Positions 27,742 through 35,844 of a stretch of 64,000 nt of DNA are shown here, piece by piece. The notes under the pieces were generated by a model. The model saw only the letters and a list, made by a program, of their open reading frames with translations. It was not told the DNA's origin and did no database searches. The DNA comes from Metabacillus sp. FJAT-52054 (lineage in GTDB: Bacteria > Bacillota > Bacilli > Bacillales > Bacillaceae): contig NZ_CP147407.1 of assembly GCF_037201815.1 (NCBI RefSeq), forward strand, positions 3,356,723 to 3,420,722, written 5' to 3'. Both the position numbers and the translations under genes were made by a program. How positions within the stretch are numbered: the stretch's first letter is position 1; every line of letters begins with the position of its first letter.

Positions 27742-27929
27742 CGCTGCTCCCCTAAAGACTGGCTCTTTAATTTCAAATCCAAGTAGATGCGCTGATCTTT
27801 GGAATACTTGTACTTAGGATTGGTTCTTCCATATTCTTTTGATGTATATGTAACCGTATAATTTTTTTCAAAAGACTGGATGATCGCATCCAATTCTTCT
27901 TTATTACCCATTATCCGAATTTGTGCCAC
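27738..27929 (-). CDS. yvzF: DUF3970 family protein (YvzF-like)
   Basis: A 63-aa protein, MAQIRIMGNKEELDAIIQSF then TYTSKEYGRTNPKYKYSKDQRIYLDLKL. It matches the DUF3970/YvzF family of Bacillaceae, function unknown. The predicted beta-alpha-beta-beta pattern and basic loop (YGRTNPKYKYSK) could bind nucleic acid, but this is only a guess. Its stop overlaps the start of the acetyltransferase gene, and its position beside fumC agrees with B. subtilis yvzF. Confidence 0.78.
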   Translation of the reverse strand: MAQIRIMGNKEELDAIIQSFEKNYTVTYTSKEYGRTNPKYKYSKDQRIYLDLKLKSQSLGEQR

Positions 27930-28033
27930 TTAAATCTTCCTTTTCCGTATGATTTCATCATCTTACCGGGTACTAAATGGAATGTCCAGAGGAAGATTCT
28001 TTTTCCCGCCGCTCATTCTTTCTTTATAATAAA

Positions 28034-28130
28034 GCTCTGTTAAACTTGGCTTTTGATTGCAGCTAGCAGGCGCTCGCTTTCCACTCCAATCAACAGGTGT
28101 TAAAAATTAACACCTGGCATTAACAAAGCC
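28034..28130. repeat. MITE-like dispersed element, copy 1
   Basis: About 97 bp with imperfect terminal inverted repeats GCTCTGTTAA and TTAACAAAGC. Inside are TTGATTGCAGCTAGCAGGCG, CGCTTTCC, CAATCAACA and an internal GTGTTAAAAATTAACACC hairpin. The same framework recurs at 45337-45515 and 58530-58609. Confidence 0.8.
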
Positions 28131-28206
28131 TATAATAAAAGAGAATGAAACCTTCTTAATAGATAAAACGTAGTATCACTAAAACACATGAAGAGGAGAC
28201 ATGATT

Positions 28207-29067
28207 ATGGATACGAAAGAATCACTTCAGCATTCCTTATCCGAAGTAGATAAGTGGGAGAAAGATCAGCAGGGGTTATGGTTTTGGGAAAAAATCACCC
28301 GTCTTCCGTTTAAACTGCTGGACAAAATCACTCCCGCCTTCATACAAAAGAAAATCGGTGACCTTCTTGATGAAATCGGAAATTACGTTCAAACAGGCGG
28401 AAAATATCTAACTCAGGAAAAAATGATGCTTAAAAAGCTGTCAGAACAAACAGGAAGCGAAATCGAAACCATTGAAGATGCCTCTAAAGTATCTGTTCAG
28501 GATATGAAAAAAGTGTGTCTTGATATACGGGAATCCCGTGGCAATATCGCGACCGTTCAAGGTGCTTCTACTGGTTTCGGTGGAATGTTCACGCTGGCCA
28601 TCGATATTCCTGTCCTTTTAGGGCTTTCTCTTAAAACACTCCAGGAAATTGCGATTGCGCATGGATACGACCCAAGCAAAAAAGAAGAACGGGTTTTTAT
28701 CGTAAAATGCCTGCAGTTCGCATCTGCTGACATTGTCGGGAAGCAGGCCGTTTTAAATGAGCTATCCGGCTATCACACAAAAACTCATTCCTCTGAAGTC
28801 TTCTCCCAGCTCCAAGGATGGCGGGAAGTCATGTATTCATACAGGGATACATACGGAATAAAAAAACTGCTGCAAATGATCCCTGTTGCTGGCATGGTTT
28901 TTGGGGCTCTGACGAATCGTTCCATGATCAAGGAGCTTGCAGAAACAGGCACAATGCTTTATCAGAAGAGAAGAATTTTGGCGAAGCTGGATGAAATGGA
29001 AAAAGCAGAGCAGGAACCTGCATCCATTGAGGGCAGTGAAACACCAGCTCTTCCATCTGACGAATAG
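28207..29067 (+). CDS. EcsC-family protein
   Basis: A 286-aa protein with the EcsC domain across most of its length: QGASTGFGGMFTLAIDIP, the GLSLKTLQEIAIAHGYDP segment and ERVFIVKCLQFASADI. It is mostly helical and may be membrane-associated through its glycine-rich centre. EcsC was named from the B. subtilis ecsABC locus; its biochemical role is unknown. This copy is free-standing. I chose ATG 28207, which has AGAGGAGA at 8-nt spacing, over the ATG six bases upstream. A MITE-like element lies just before its promoter region. Confidence 0.82.
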   Translation: MDTKESLQHSLSEVDKWEKDQQGLWFWEKITRLPFKLLDKITPAFIQKKIGDLLDEIGNYVQTGGKYLTQEKMMLKKLSEQTGSEIETIEDASKVSVQDMKKVCLDIRESRGNIATVQGASTGFGGMFTLAIDIPVLLGLSLKTLQEIAIAHGYDPSKKEERVFIVKCLQFASADIVGKQAVLNELSGYHTKTHSSEVFSQLQGWREVMYSYRDTYGIKKLLQMIPVAGMVFGALTNRSMIKELAETGTMLYQKRRILAKLDEMEKAEQEPASIEGSETPALPSDE

Positions 29068-29075
29068 GCAAAACG

Positions 29076-29116
29076 ACAGAGGGTTCCGGGACGACCGCCG
29101 GGATCCTCTGTTTTTG
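29076..29116 (+). terminator. Terminator of the ecsC-like gene
   Basis: ACAGAGG...GGTTCC and GGGATCCTCTGT arms with a TTTTT tail. Confidence 0.85.
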
Positions 29117-29218
29117 ATTTGTCATTTTGTCTTCAACAGCACATCGAAGGCTGTAAATCCGTTTATTTCTCCATCTGGAAGGCTATAACAATATTAATCT
29201 TTCAGGAGGTGGATGAAA

Positions 29219-29548
29219 ATGGCTTTTGAAAAAGACTCCGCGATTCACGATGAAAAGATAGAAAGCAAAATGGATCAGATGAGCAAGGAGGAAATGGACA
29301 GCATCTTGGATAACTTTGAGCATTTCAAATCGTACCTGCATGATAAAGTCAGCAAAGGGGAAAAGCTCGGGCTAAGTGAAGACATTCTGGCGAAAGCTGC
29401 AAAAACAGCAGCTGAATATTTAGCAAATAATGCAGAGCCAAAAAACCGTGAGGAGTATTTGCTGAAGGAACTGTGGAAATCAGGAAACGATGAACAGCGT
29501 ACACATCTCTCCCATATCCTTGTGAAATTAGCCAAAAATGAAGCATAA
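29219..29548 (+). CDS. DUF3243 family protein
   Basis: A 109-aa protein whose C-terminal two thirds (ILDNFEHFKSYLHDKVSKGEKLGLSEDILAKAA split over two helices, then EEYLLKELWKSGNDEQRTHL and ILVKLAKNEA) match DUF3243, the family of B. subtilis YmfJ. It is helical, acidic and soluble; function unknown. The N-terminal 25 residues are an extra charged extension compared with YmfJ. AGGAGG stands 9 nt before ATG 29219. It may be co-transcribed with the SDR gene 24 bp downstream. Confidence 0.8.
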   Translation: MAFEKDSAIHDEKIESKMDQMSKEEMDSILDNFEHFKSYLHDKVSKGEKLGLSEDILAKAAKTAAEYLANNAEPKNREEYLLKELWKSGNDEQRTHLSHILVKLAKNEA

Positions 29549-29572
29549 TAACTGCCCGAAAGGATGTTTTGC

Positions 29573-30322
29573 ATGCAAAACAAAGTTGTGATCATTTCAG
29601 GAGCCACCTCAGGAATTGGAATGGCCGCGGCTCTTACATTTGCTGAAAAAGGCGCTAGCGTATATGCACTTGGCAGAAATGAAGAGAGCGGCAAGCAGCT
29701 AGAATCAAAAGCAGAAAATCTCAAAGGCTCGATTACTTTTTCTAAAACAGATGTCGATCGTGAAGAAAGTATAAAGGAATTTTTCGAAAGTCTCGGGGAA
29801 GAACAGGACGGATTCCACGTTCTTTTCAACAATGCGGGGATAGGCAATACAGCTATCGGACCGCTTAGCAGAATTGATGAGGAAGATTGGGAGAAGCTTT
29901 TTAATACGAATTTAAAGTCCCAGTACTTCATGATTAAGCATGCGGAGAAATACTTCTCAAAAAATGAGCCTGTCAGCATCATCAACAACGCGGCTATTGT
30001 CGGAAGCGAGAAATTCCCGCCTGCTCTCCCAGCATACAGCGCAAGTAAAGCAGGCGTTATTGCCATGACGAAATCGCTCGCCTCCCGCTTTGCGAAACGG
30101 AATGTCCGGGTAAACGCCATTTCGCCGGGTCCAGTTGATACTAAACTTGCCAGAGGTCTTTATCCAAATGAAGAATCCTATGAAAAGGCAGAAAAAAATC
30201 ATCCACGAGGCAAATTCGGCAGACCCGAAGAAATTGCAAAAGCTGTCTACTTTCTGGCAAGTCCCGATTCCAGTTATATCAATGGGCATAACCTGATTAT
30301 AGATGGCGGTTATTCTCTTTAA
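29573..30322 (+). CDS. Short-chain dehydrogenase/reductase
   Basis: A 249-aa classical SDR. The coenzyme loop is SGATSGIGMA (TGxxxGIG variant), followed by NNAG at FNNAGIG and the active-site set with Tyr and Lys in YSASKAG. The C-terminal SPGPVDT and YINGHNLIIDGGYSL are typical of FabG-like enzymes that use NAD(P)H. The natural substrate is unknown. The usual catalytic Ser region reads NNAAIVGSE, so the serine position should be checked. ATG 29573 is preferred for its AAAGGA spacing. Confidence 0.88.
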   Translation: MQNKVVIISGATSGIGMAAALTFAEKGASVYALGRNEESGKQLESKAENLKGSITFSKTDVDREESIKEFFESLGEEQDGFHVLFNNAGIGNTAIGPLSRIDEEDWEKLFNTNLKSQYFMIKHAEKYFSKNEPVSIINNAAIVGSEKFPPALPAYSASKAGVIAMTKSLASRFAKRNVRVNAISPGPVDTKLARGLYPNEESYEKAEKNHPRGKFGRPEEIAKAVYFLASPDSSYINGHNLIIDGGYSL

Positions 30323-30357
30323 ATTTTTAAAATCCCATAGCAGCAAAGTTTGATTAC

Positions 30358-30388
30358 AAAAAAGAGGCTTCAAACGGCCTCTTTTTTA
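30358..30388. terminator. Bidirectional terminator between SDR and brnQ
   Basis: AAAAAAGAGGC and GCCTCTTTTTT arms, with U tracts on both strands. Confidence 0.92.
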
Positions 30389-31708
30389 CTGGTCTGCAGG
30401 TATTTTATTTTTATTGAAGCTGCTTACTGCATAGCCAGCTGCAGCACCAGCAATTGCCGGAAGCAGCCAGCCGATTCCCTGCGCAGAAAGCGGAATGGCA
30501 TGAAACAAGCTATCAAGGCTCCCTTTTAATAGAGACTTGTTTAGAAATTCAGTGACACTGTACACTCCTGTGAAGAATACGGCTATATAATAAACAGGCT
30601 GATGGTTTTTGAATACTTTCTCCATTAATCCGATTGTCACCAATACCACTAGGATTGGATAAATGGCACTTAAAATCGGAACGGAAATACTCAATATCTG
30701 ATCCAGCCCAAGGTTTGCAATCAGCATACTGGCAAGTGTAAATATAGCTGTCCACATTCGATAAGAGACGGATGGAAGCAATTTATAAAAATACTGGCTG
30801 CAGGCAATCACGAGACCGATTGATACGCTTAGACAAGCTAAGGTAAACAATACACCAAGAATAACTACACCTGCTTCACCAAATAGATTGCTCGTTAGCA
30901 GGGTCAGAACGCCAGCTCCATTTGCCGCTTTTCCATATCCGGCAGACGAGGCACCAAGATAAGCAAGAATACTATAAACGACAGCCAGCAAAATTCCGGC
31001 TCCGATTCCGACCGTTATCATGCTGCGGGAAACCTGTCTTTCTGTTTTCATCCCTCTGGAACGGACTGTGTTTGTAATAAGAACACCGAATGCCATTGCC
31101 CCGAGAGCATCCATTGTTAAATAGCCATCAAGAAAGCCCTGGAAAAAAGAATTGTCCTGATAAATTTTCTCAGGAGCTCCAAATGGCGCTTGGGGTGTAA
31201 ACAAATTTCTGACGAACAAAACAGCAATGATCGTAAGGGTGATAGGAGCTAACACTTTACCAAGCCGGTCTATAAGTTTAGAAGGAGAAAGACTCAGCCA
31301 GAGAACCAATCCAAAAAACACGAGTGTGTAAAGGCCTAATGCCATGGGCTGTGCTGATGTGCCCGTTTGGATAAACGGCTTCATTCCCATTTCATAAGCA
31401 ATTGTAGCCGCCCGCGGAATCGCAAGCCCAGGTCCGATACATAGATAAATAACAATTGGAAAAATAAGAGCAAAATATGGATGGACCTTCTCATTTAAAT
31501 TCTCTGCTGTACCATGGATTGCAATAGCTATCACAACCATGACAGGAAGTCCAACAGCTGTTGCGATAAACCCGGCAAGTGATAAGAACGTATGAGTTCC
31601 AGCTGAATATCCAAGGAACGTTGGGAAAATAAGATTTCCCGCTCCGAAAAACATTGAAAACAGCATGACGCTGATCAGAACCCGATCCTTCCCGCTAAGT
31701 TTTTCCAT
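30386..31708 (-). CDS. brnQ: Branched-chain amino acid:cation symporter BrnQ
   Basis: A 440-aa LIVCS-family carrier for leucine, isoleucine and valine with about 12 membrane segments. It shows the family N-terminus MLFSMFFGAGNLIFPTFLGY, GPGLAIPRAATIAYEMG and GYLTMDALGAMAFG. A strong GAGGAGGAGAGG site precedes the ATG. Regulation is not evident; a T-box leader was looked for and not seen. Immediately upstream on the same strand is a large 102-bp repeat array, an unusual setting for its promoter. Confidence 0.93.
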   Translation of the reverse strand: MEKLSGKDRVLISVMLFSMFFGAGNLIFPTFLGYSAGTHTFLSLAGFIATAVGLPVMVVIAIAIHGTAENLNEKVHPYFALIFPIVIYLCIGPGLAIPRAATIAYEMGMKPFIQTGTSAQPMALGLYTLVFFGLVLWLSLSPSKLIDRLGKVLAPITLTIIAVLFVRNLFTPQAPFGAPEKIYQDNSFFQGFLDGYLTMDALGAMAFGVLITNTVRSRGMKTERQVSRSMITVGIGAGILLAVVYSILAYLGASSAGYGKAANGAGVLTLLTSNLFGEAGVVILGVLFTLACLSVSIGLVIACSQYFYKLLPSVSYRMWTAIFTLASMLIANLGLDQILSISVPILSAIYPILVVLVTIGLMEKVFKNHQPVYYIAVFFTGVYSVTEFLNKSLLKGSLDSLFHAIPLSAQGIGWLLPAIAGAAAGYAVSSFNKNKIPADQ

Positions 31709-31879
31709 CGTCCTCTCCTCCTCTTCAATTAAAAGATAATTATGAAGTATAACAACTTGAAAAAGATTTGGCTATAGCTTTCGAAAAATACTAAAATTTT
31801 AAATAAATTGTAAGGGTATTCAAGATTTTTTGCATAGACGAATGGCCTTGGAGGGGGTCGTTCCTGCGGATTTTTTGTC

Positions 31880-32450
31880 AGACAAACTTTTATTCCAGCC
31901 GACTGGGGGCTTTTTCCGGCTGGGACACGCTCTTTTCCAGCCGCGCGGATTCCCTTTTCGGCCGCTTCAAGGCTCTTTCCAGCCATTCTTTGTTTTCCAG
32001 CCGAACCGGGGTTTTTTCCGGCCGGTTCACGCTCTTTTCCAGCCGCGCGGATCCCTTTTTCAGCCGCTTTAAGGCTCTTTCCAGCCATTCTTTGTTTTCC
32101 AGCCGAACCGGGGTTTTTTCCGGCCGGTTCACGCTCTTTTCCAGCGGGATGGATCCCTTTTTCGGCCGCTCCAAGGCTCTTTCCAGCCATTCTTTGTTTT
32201 CCAGCCGAACCGGTACTCTTTCTGGCGGGGGCACGCTCTTTTCCAGCCGCGCGGATCCCTTTTTCAGCCGCTTCAAGACTCTTTCCAGCCATTCTTTGTT
32301 TTCCAGCCGAACCAGTACTCTTTCCGGCGGGGGCACGCTCTTTTCCAGCCGCGCAGATCCTTTTTCAGCCGCTTCAAGGCTCTTTCCAGCCATTCTCTAG
32401 TTTCCAGCCGAACCGGGGTTTTTCCGGCCGGTTCACGCTCTTTTCCAGCC
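31880..32450. repeat. 102-bp higher-order tandem repeat built from 21-bp subunits
   Basis: The anchor AGCCATTCT recurs at 31981, 32083, 32185, 32287 and 32388 (spacings 102, 102, 102, 101), flanked by diverged partial units. Inside each unit the core TTTCCAGCCG or TTTCCGGCCG recurs at 18, 21, 21, 21 and 21 bp. As all spacings are multiples of three, several frames stay open on both strands and encode heptad-like repeats such as AGKxxxx or RLEKSVx. None has a ribosome binding site, and one unit carries a 1-bp deletion, so coding is doubtful. Confidence 0.9.
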
Positions 32451-32550
32451 GGTCCACCGGTTACCTTTTCTCCAGTTTTCCATGTATTTCAGCAGTGATT
32501 GCTTCGGAATTCGCGATACGCGTGAGGAATTTATAACCGGTGTGAGGTTA

Positions 32551-32690
32551 ATTGCTGACTATTGGAGGTTAATTGCTGACTTCCTGCAAGGAATTGCTGA
32601 CTTTATTAGACTAATTGCTGACTTTTGAATCATAATTGCTGACTTCCACCAAACTGAACCATTGCTGACTCCATAAATTAATTGCTGATT
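32551..32690. repeat. ATTGCTGACT array with 21-bp period
   Basis: ATTGCTGAC recurs at 32551, 32572, 32593, 32614 and 32635 (exactly 21 bp each), then at 32661 and, as ATTGCTGATT, at 32681. The bases between the copies differ freely. On the minus strand the motif is AGTCAGCAAT. A 60-codon minus-strand frame through it reads KSAI every seven residues but has no credible start site. Confidence 0.9.
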
Positions 32691-32835
32691 TAGGAAGAAA
32701 TGGGTAGTTTTCATCAAGATTCTATTTAACAATTGCTCCATATCCTATCATTCACTTTGAGAACGTTACTATTCACTTGCACGGTGACAAACCTGAACTG
32801 TTCAGTACTTCGCAATATGGATTTCTGCAAAAACA

Positions 32836-32873
32836 CAAAACAAAAAAACAGGCCGCTGATCCCAGCGGCCTGC
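32836..32873 (-). terminator. Terminator of inhA
   Basis: CAGGCCGCTG and CAGCGGCCTG arms with a three- to four-base loop and a TTTTTTTG tail on the minus strand. Confidence 0.95.
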
Positions 32874-32887
32874 TCTCCTGCTAATTA

Positions 32888-35293
32888 TTATTTACGGATC
32901 CAAACCATACCTGCAGAGTTGTCTTTCGCTTCGCCCATTACTTGAACTTTCAAGCCGTTGCGAGGAAGGATTTTTCCTGCGTCAGGAAGATCGTAGTCGA
33001 TGTATGTCTGAGAGTCATCGAACAATGTGTTGCCAAGCATTCCTTTGAACGTGTAATCTCCGCGTGTTGGAGAAGATACGAAGAATTCAGGCGTTTTGTC
33101 CCATGAGAATGCTGCATCTGCTACTTGGTAGCGAGTGCTATTTACTGCTGTTTTCTGGCCATTTAGTGTACCCATTACTGTTTCAGGATGCGAATCAACT
33201 ACTCCGATGAATCCGTAGCCCGGGTGATGTGCAGGTCCAGTCCAGTTATCCAAGTAGCTTTCATCTCCATACCATACGAGCATTCCAGTATTGTATTTCG
33301 CACCTCTTGAGAATGCTAATGCTTTATCAGATCCTGCATAGTTTCTCCACTCAAGGTAGTAGTAGTTATCCTTGTAGTAGTTTCCATCAGAGACGATGAA
33401 GCCATTAAGCGTCATTTTTGGGGTGCCCTCTGCATCATCAGAAAGGACAACTTTTCCGTCAACTGTCAGCGTTGCATTATCAAGACCGAAGCCATCAAGG
33501 GCTAATCCGCCGTCTGTTACGTAGTTGAATTCCAACTTGATTTTGCTGCCTTTAAATTGGCTGAGGTCATAGGACTTGTCTACCCATTGGCCTAATGAAG
33601 ATTCGGAGGACGCATCGCCTTTCGTATCATCATTTCCGATTGTATCAACAAGAACTTTCGTGCCATCTTCTTTTACTGCATTTACATACAAGTAGTCATA
33701 CTCAAACTCAACATCGAAGTATGCTTTGTAATCAAATTTAGCTGTAGTAGCAGCCGTCAAATCAAATACAGGTGTGCTCATAGACGTATTAAGATCGTCA
33801 CCTTTTGTGCTGTAGTAGTATTTATTTCCGAATGCAGGGGCAATTCCTTTTACTGCTTTTTTCGGAAGGTTGATTTTAACGATTCCCGGGTTCTTTGACT
33901 TCGTTACACTTTGGTCGATTACCGTTGAGTAGCCGAATGGATTAATCTCATTGTAATCAATCTCTGTAATGTTTGCCCAGTTTCCGCCCATTCCTTTTTG
34001 GAAGAACTCTTTGTTCATTGGAGAGAAGCTTGTTGGTTCTGTTCCGGCAATGTTTCCGTTCCAGCTTCCGCCGCTCATGATCGACCAGGATGCAACCGGC
34101 TCGCCAGCTCCTGTGTATTGAGTGTCATACTCATCCGGAAGACCAAGGTCATGTCCAAATTCATGAGCGAATACCCCTACTGCTCCATCTTCAGGCTGTA
34201 CTGTGTAGTCAAATGCCGCCATTTGTCCACCCCAATATTGTGGAGTAGAAGATGTCGTTCCTGGAATACGGTATGGCTGAGTACCAATTGTCCATCTGTG
34301 AGACCAAATAGCATCATTGCCAAGACGTCCGCCGCCAGCTTCCTGACCTGTACCAGCATGGATGATCATCAAGTGATCCACCAGTCCGTCCGGCTCGTTT
34401 TGGTTGCCGTCTCCATCTAAATCGTATTGATCAAAATGATCGTATTCAGATAGGTTGATGCCCGCTGCTACCGCAGAATTCAATGCATCCTTTACCAGGT
34501 CGCGTGCTCCTTTAGGACTTTGGTTATCATGTCCGCCATTCGGATTATCATCGCCGTATTCCTTCGCTTTTCCAGGGACCGTCAGCCAGTCAGAGACTAC
34601 GCCATTAACCGTGTAGCTTCCGCCTGATTGCTCTTCGTAATATTGCTTGAAGGTTTTGATTTTTTCACCGTTAAACATCGTGAACTCTTCGTTGCCGAAC
34701 ATTAGCTTCTGATAATGTTCTTTATTAAAATCATCGGCATACATGTAACCCTTTTCCTGGTCTACATTGTTATGTTTAAAATCGGAGAATTCAGTAAGCA
34801 AAACCAGAACTTTATCTTCACGGACTTTTCCGTTGTAAGCTGTTCCTTTGGCCGGATCTACTTTTACTAACCCATTCGGCTTGCCCTTCGATGCTTTGTT
34901 TTTACCGAACTGTTTTTTAATTTTTTCTTTTTGCTTATTCATGAAATCTTTTACTTTCGTATCCATGGCATGTCCGTGTGAATCTGCTGCTACTGAGGGC
35001 TTTTGTCCTTCTTTTTTCTGAATATAGGATTTGACCGCTCTATTAATCTCTGTCTGTGTAGCAGATTTAGAAATCACACCTTGTTCTTTTAATGCTTCTG
35101 CTAATCTTTCTTCAGGAATTGTGTTGTAATCAATAGGTGCTGATTCAATTGCTGAACTCGTTTCGGCAGCAGATGCTTGTCCTGTAGCAGGAAGCATTGT
35201 ACCAAGCAGCAGTCCGCTTGCTACTGCTGTACCAATCGCCGCTTTTTGCAGGCGCTGGCTATTTCTTTTAACTGATCTTTTTAATTTCCTCAA
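32888..35293 (-). CDS. inhA: Immune inhibitor A (InhA) M6 metalloprotease
   Basis: An 801-aa secreted zinc protease precursor. After a basic N-terminus and a hydrophobic signal ending near ATGQASA comes a propeptide. The M6 catalytic domain carries HEFGH (residues 377-381) and the downstream PDEYD. A C-terminal MAM/Ig-like VEG region follows ([37 protein letters not shown]). InhA proteins degrade host antimicrobial and matrix proteins in the B. cereus group and occur widely as secreted proteases in Bacillaceae. I chose TTG 35293 because GGGGG sits 7 nt upstream and the length fits; the ATG at 35365 lies at the predicted transcription start. Confidence 0.92.
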   Translation of the reverse strand: MRKLKRSVKRNSQRLQKAAIGTAVASGLLLGTMLPATGQASAAETSSAIESAPIDYNTIPEERLAEALKEQGVISKSATQTEINRAVKSYIQKKEGQKPSVAADSHGHAMDTKVKDFMNKQKEKIKKQFGKNKASKGKPNGLVKVDPAKGTAYNGKVREDKVLVLLTEFSDFKHNNVDQEKGYMYADDFNKEHYQKLMFGNEEFTMFNGEKIKTFKQYYEEQSGGSYTVNGVVSDWLTVPGKAKEYGDDNPNGGHDNQSPKGARDLVKDALNSAVAAGINLSEYDHFDQYDLDGDGNQNEPDGLVDHLMIIHAGTGQEAGGGRLGNDAIWSHRWTIGTQPYRIPGTTSSTPQYWGGQMAAFDYTVQPEDGAVGVFAHEFGHDLGLPDEYDTQYTGAGEPVASWSIMSGGSWNGNIAGTEPTSFSPMNKEFFQKGMGGNWANITEIDYNEINPFGYSTVIDQSVTKSKNPGIVKINLPKKAVKGIAPAFGNKYYYSTKGDDLNTSMSTPVFDLTAATTAKFDYKAYFDVEFEYDYLYVNAVKEDGTKVLVDTIGNDDTKGDASSESSLGQWVDKSYDLSQFKGSKIKLEFNYVTDGGLALDGFGLDNATLTVDGKVVLSDDAEGTPKMTLNGFIVSDGNYYKDNYYYLEWRNYAGSDKALAFSRGAKYNTGMLVWYGDESYLDNWTGPAHHPGYGFIGVVDSHPETVMGTLNGQKTAVNSTRYQVADAAFSWDKTPEFFVSSPTRGDYTFKGMLGNTLFDDSQTYIDYDLPDAGKILPRNGLKVQVMGEAKDNSAGMVWIRK

Positions 35294-35551
35294 CCCAAGA
35301 CCCCCTGTAATCACAAAAAAATGAGTAAAATTAGACATTTTTTCATGAAAATGAAATTTTTTCATTACAAAACTATTATAATTCTAATCTGAATAGAATA
35401 AATAGTCCGAATTTTCTATTTTATAAAAATTCCTTTTGAGGTCTTTGTCCCTATGTTTTTCGTCATGTTTTGATTTCACTTTACATCATATACCAATAAA
35501 TGGATGGCGAACTGGATAGATAGTCAGATTTGCATCCCCGCTGCAAATAAA
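35294..35551. other. inhA promoter region
   Basis: A TATAAT -10 (plus-strand 35375-35380, minus orientation) lies about 80 bp upstream of the inhA start with no clear -35, suggesting an activated promoter. No other gene is seen. Confidence 0.4.
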
Positions 35552-35580
35552 ATAAAAAACCCAGAGAAAAGCCCCCGGGC
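35552..35580 (-). terminator. Terminator of the cap operon
   Basis: Minus strand CCCGG...CTGGG short stem followed by TTTTTTATTTT; a weak stem with a strong U tract. Confidence 0.6.
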
Positions 35581-35592
35581 ATAGCGATTATA

Positions 35593-35826
35593 TTATTCTG
35601 CACTTGTATTTGCTGGCTTTTGAGCGATTTGCTTGCCTTCAGCGGAGGCTTTAGCAGCTGATGCCTGCTTCGCTTCGGCCTGTGCTTGAGCACTCACCTT
35701 TTTCATCTCATCAGCAATGGCCGTCTTTTCAGCAGGATCCATTACTTCTGTATGTTTAAAACCAATCATGACCGCTAAAATCCCCATTACTGCAAGTGTA
35801 GACCAAAAACCTTTAATAAGTTTCAT
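35593..35826 (-). CDS. capE: CapE/PgsE-like small capsule protein with C-terminal extension
   Basis: A 77-aa protein with an N-terminal membrane helix (MKLIKGFWSTLAVMGILAVM) and FKHTEVMDPAEKTAIADEM, which resembles the short CapE/PgsE proteins of about 50 aa. It then runs on for about 30 residues rich in Ala, Gln and Lys. CapE/PgsE associates with the CapBCA synthase and is needed for efficient polyglutamate production in B. anthracis. It is the last gene of the capBCADE-like operon, with GGGAGG before its ATG. The assignment rests on position plus N-terminal resemblance; the long Ala-rich tail is unusual. Confidence 0.75.
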   Translation of the reverse strand: MKLIKGFWSTLAVMGILAVMIGFKHTEVMDPAEKTAIADEMKKVSAQAQAEAKQASAAKASAEGKQIAQKPANTSAE

Positions 35827-35844
35827 GACGATTCCTCCCGATTT

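Noticed and set aside
29275..30120. 281-codon minus-strand open frame
   Set aside because: Antisense shadow of the DUF3243 and SDR genes; both plus-strand products have clear family motifs and ribosome binding sites.
31709..31830. T-box or CodY site for brnQ
   Set aside because: No T-box core or specifier structure; only a weak partial AATTTT-type match.
31729..32393. Long minus-strand frames of 187 and 167 codons through the 102-bp repeat
   Set aside because: Open only because the repeat length is a multiple of three. Two frames are open at once, there is no ribosome binding site, and one unit has a frameshift. Annotated as a repeat.
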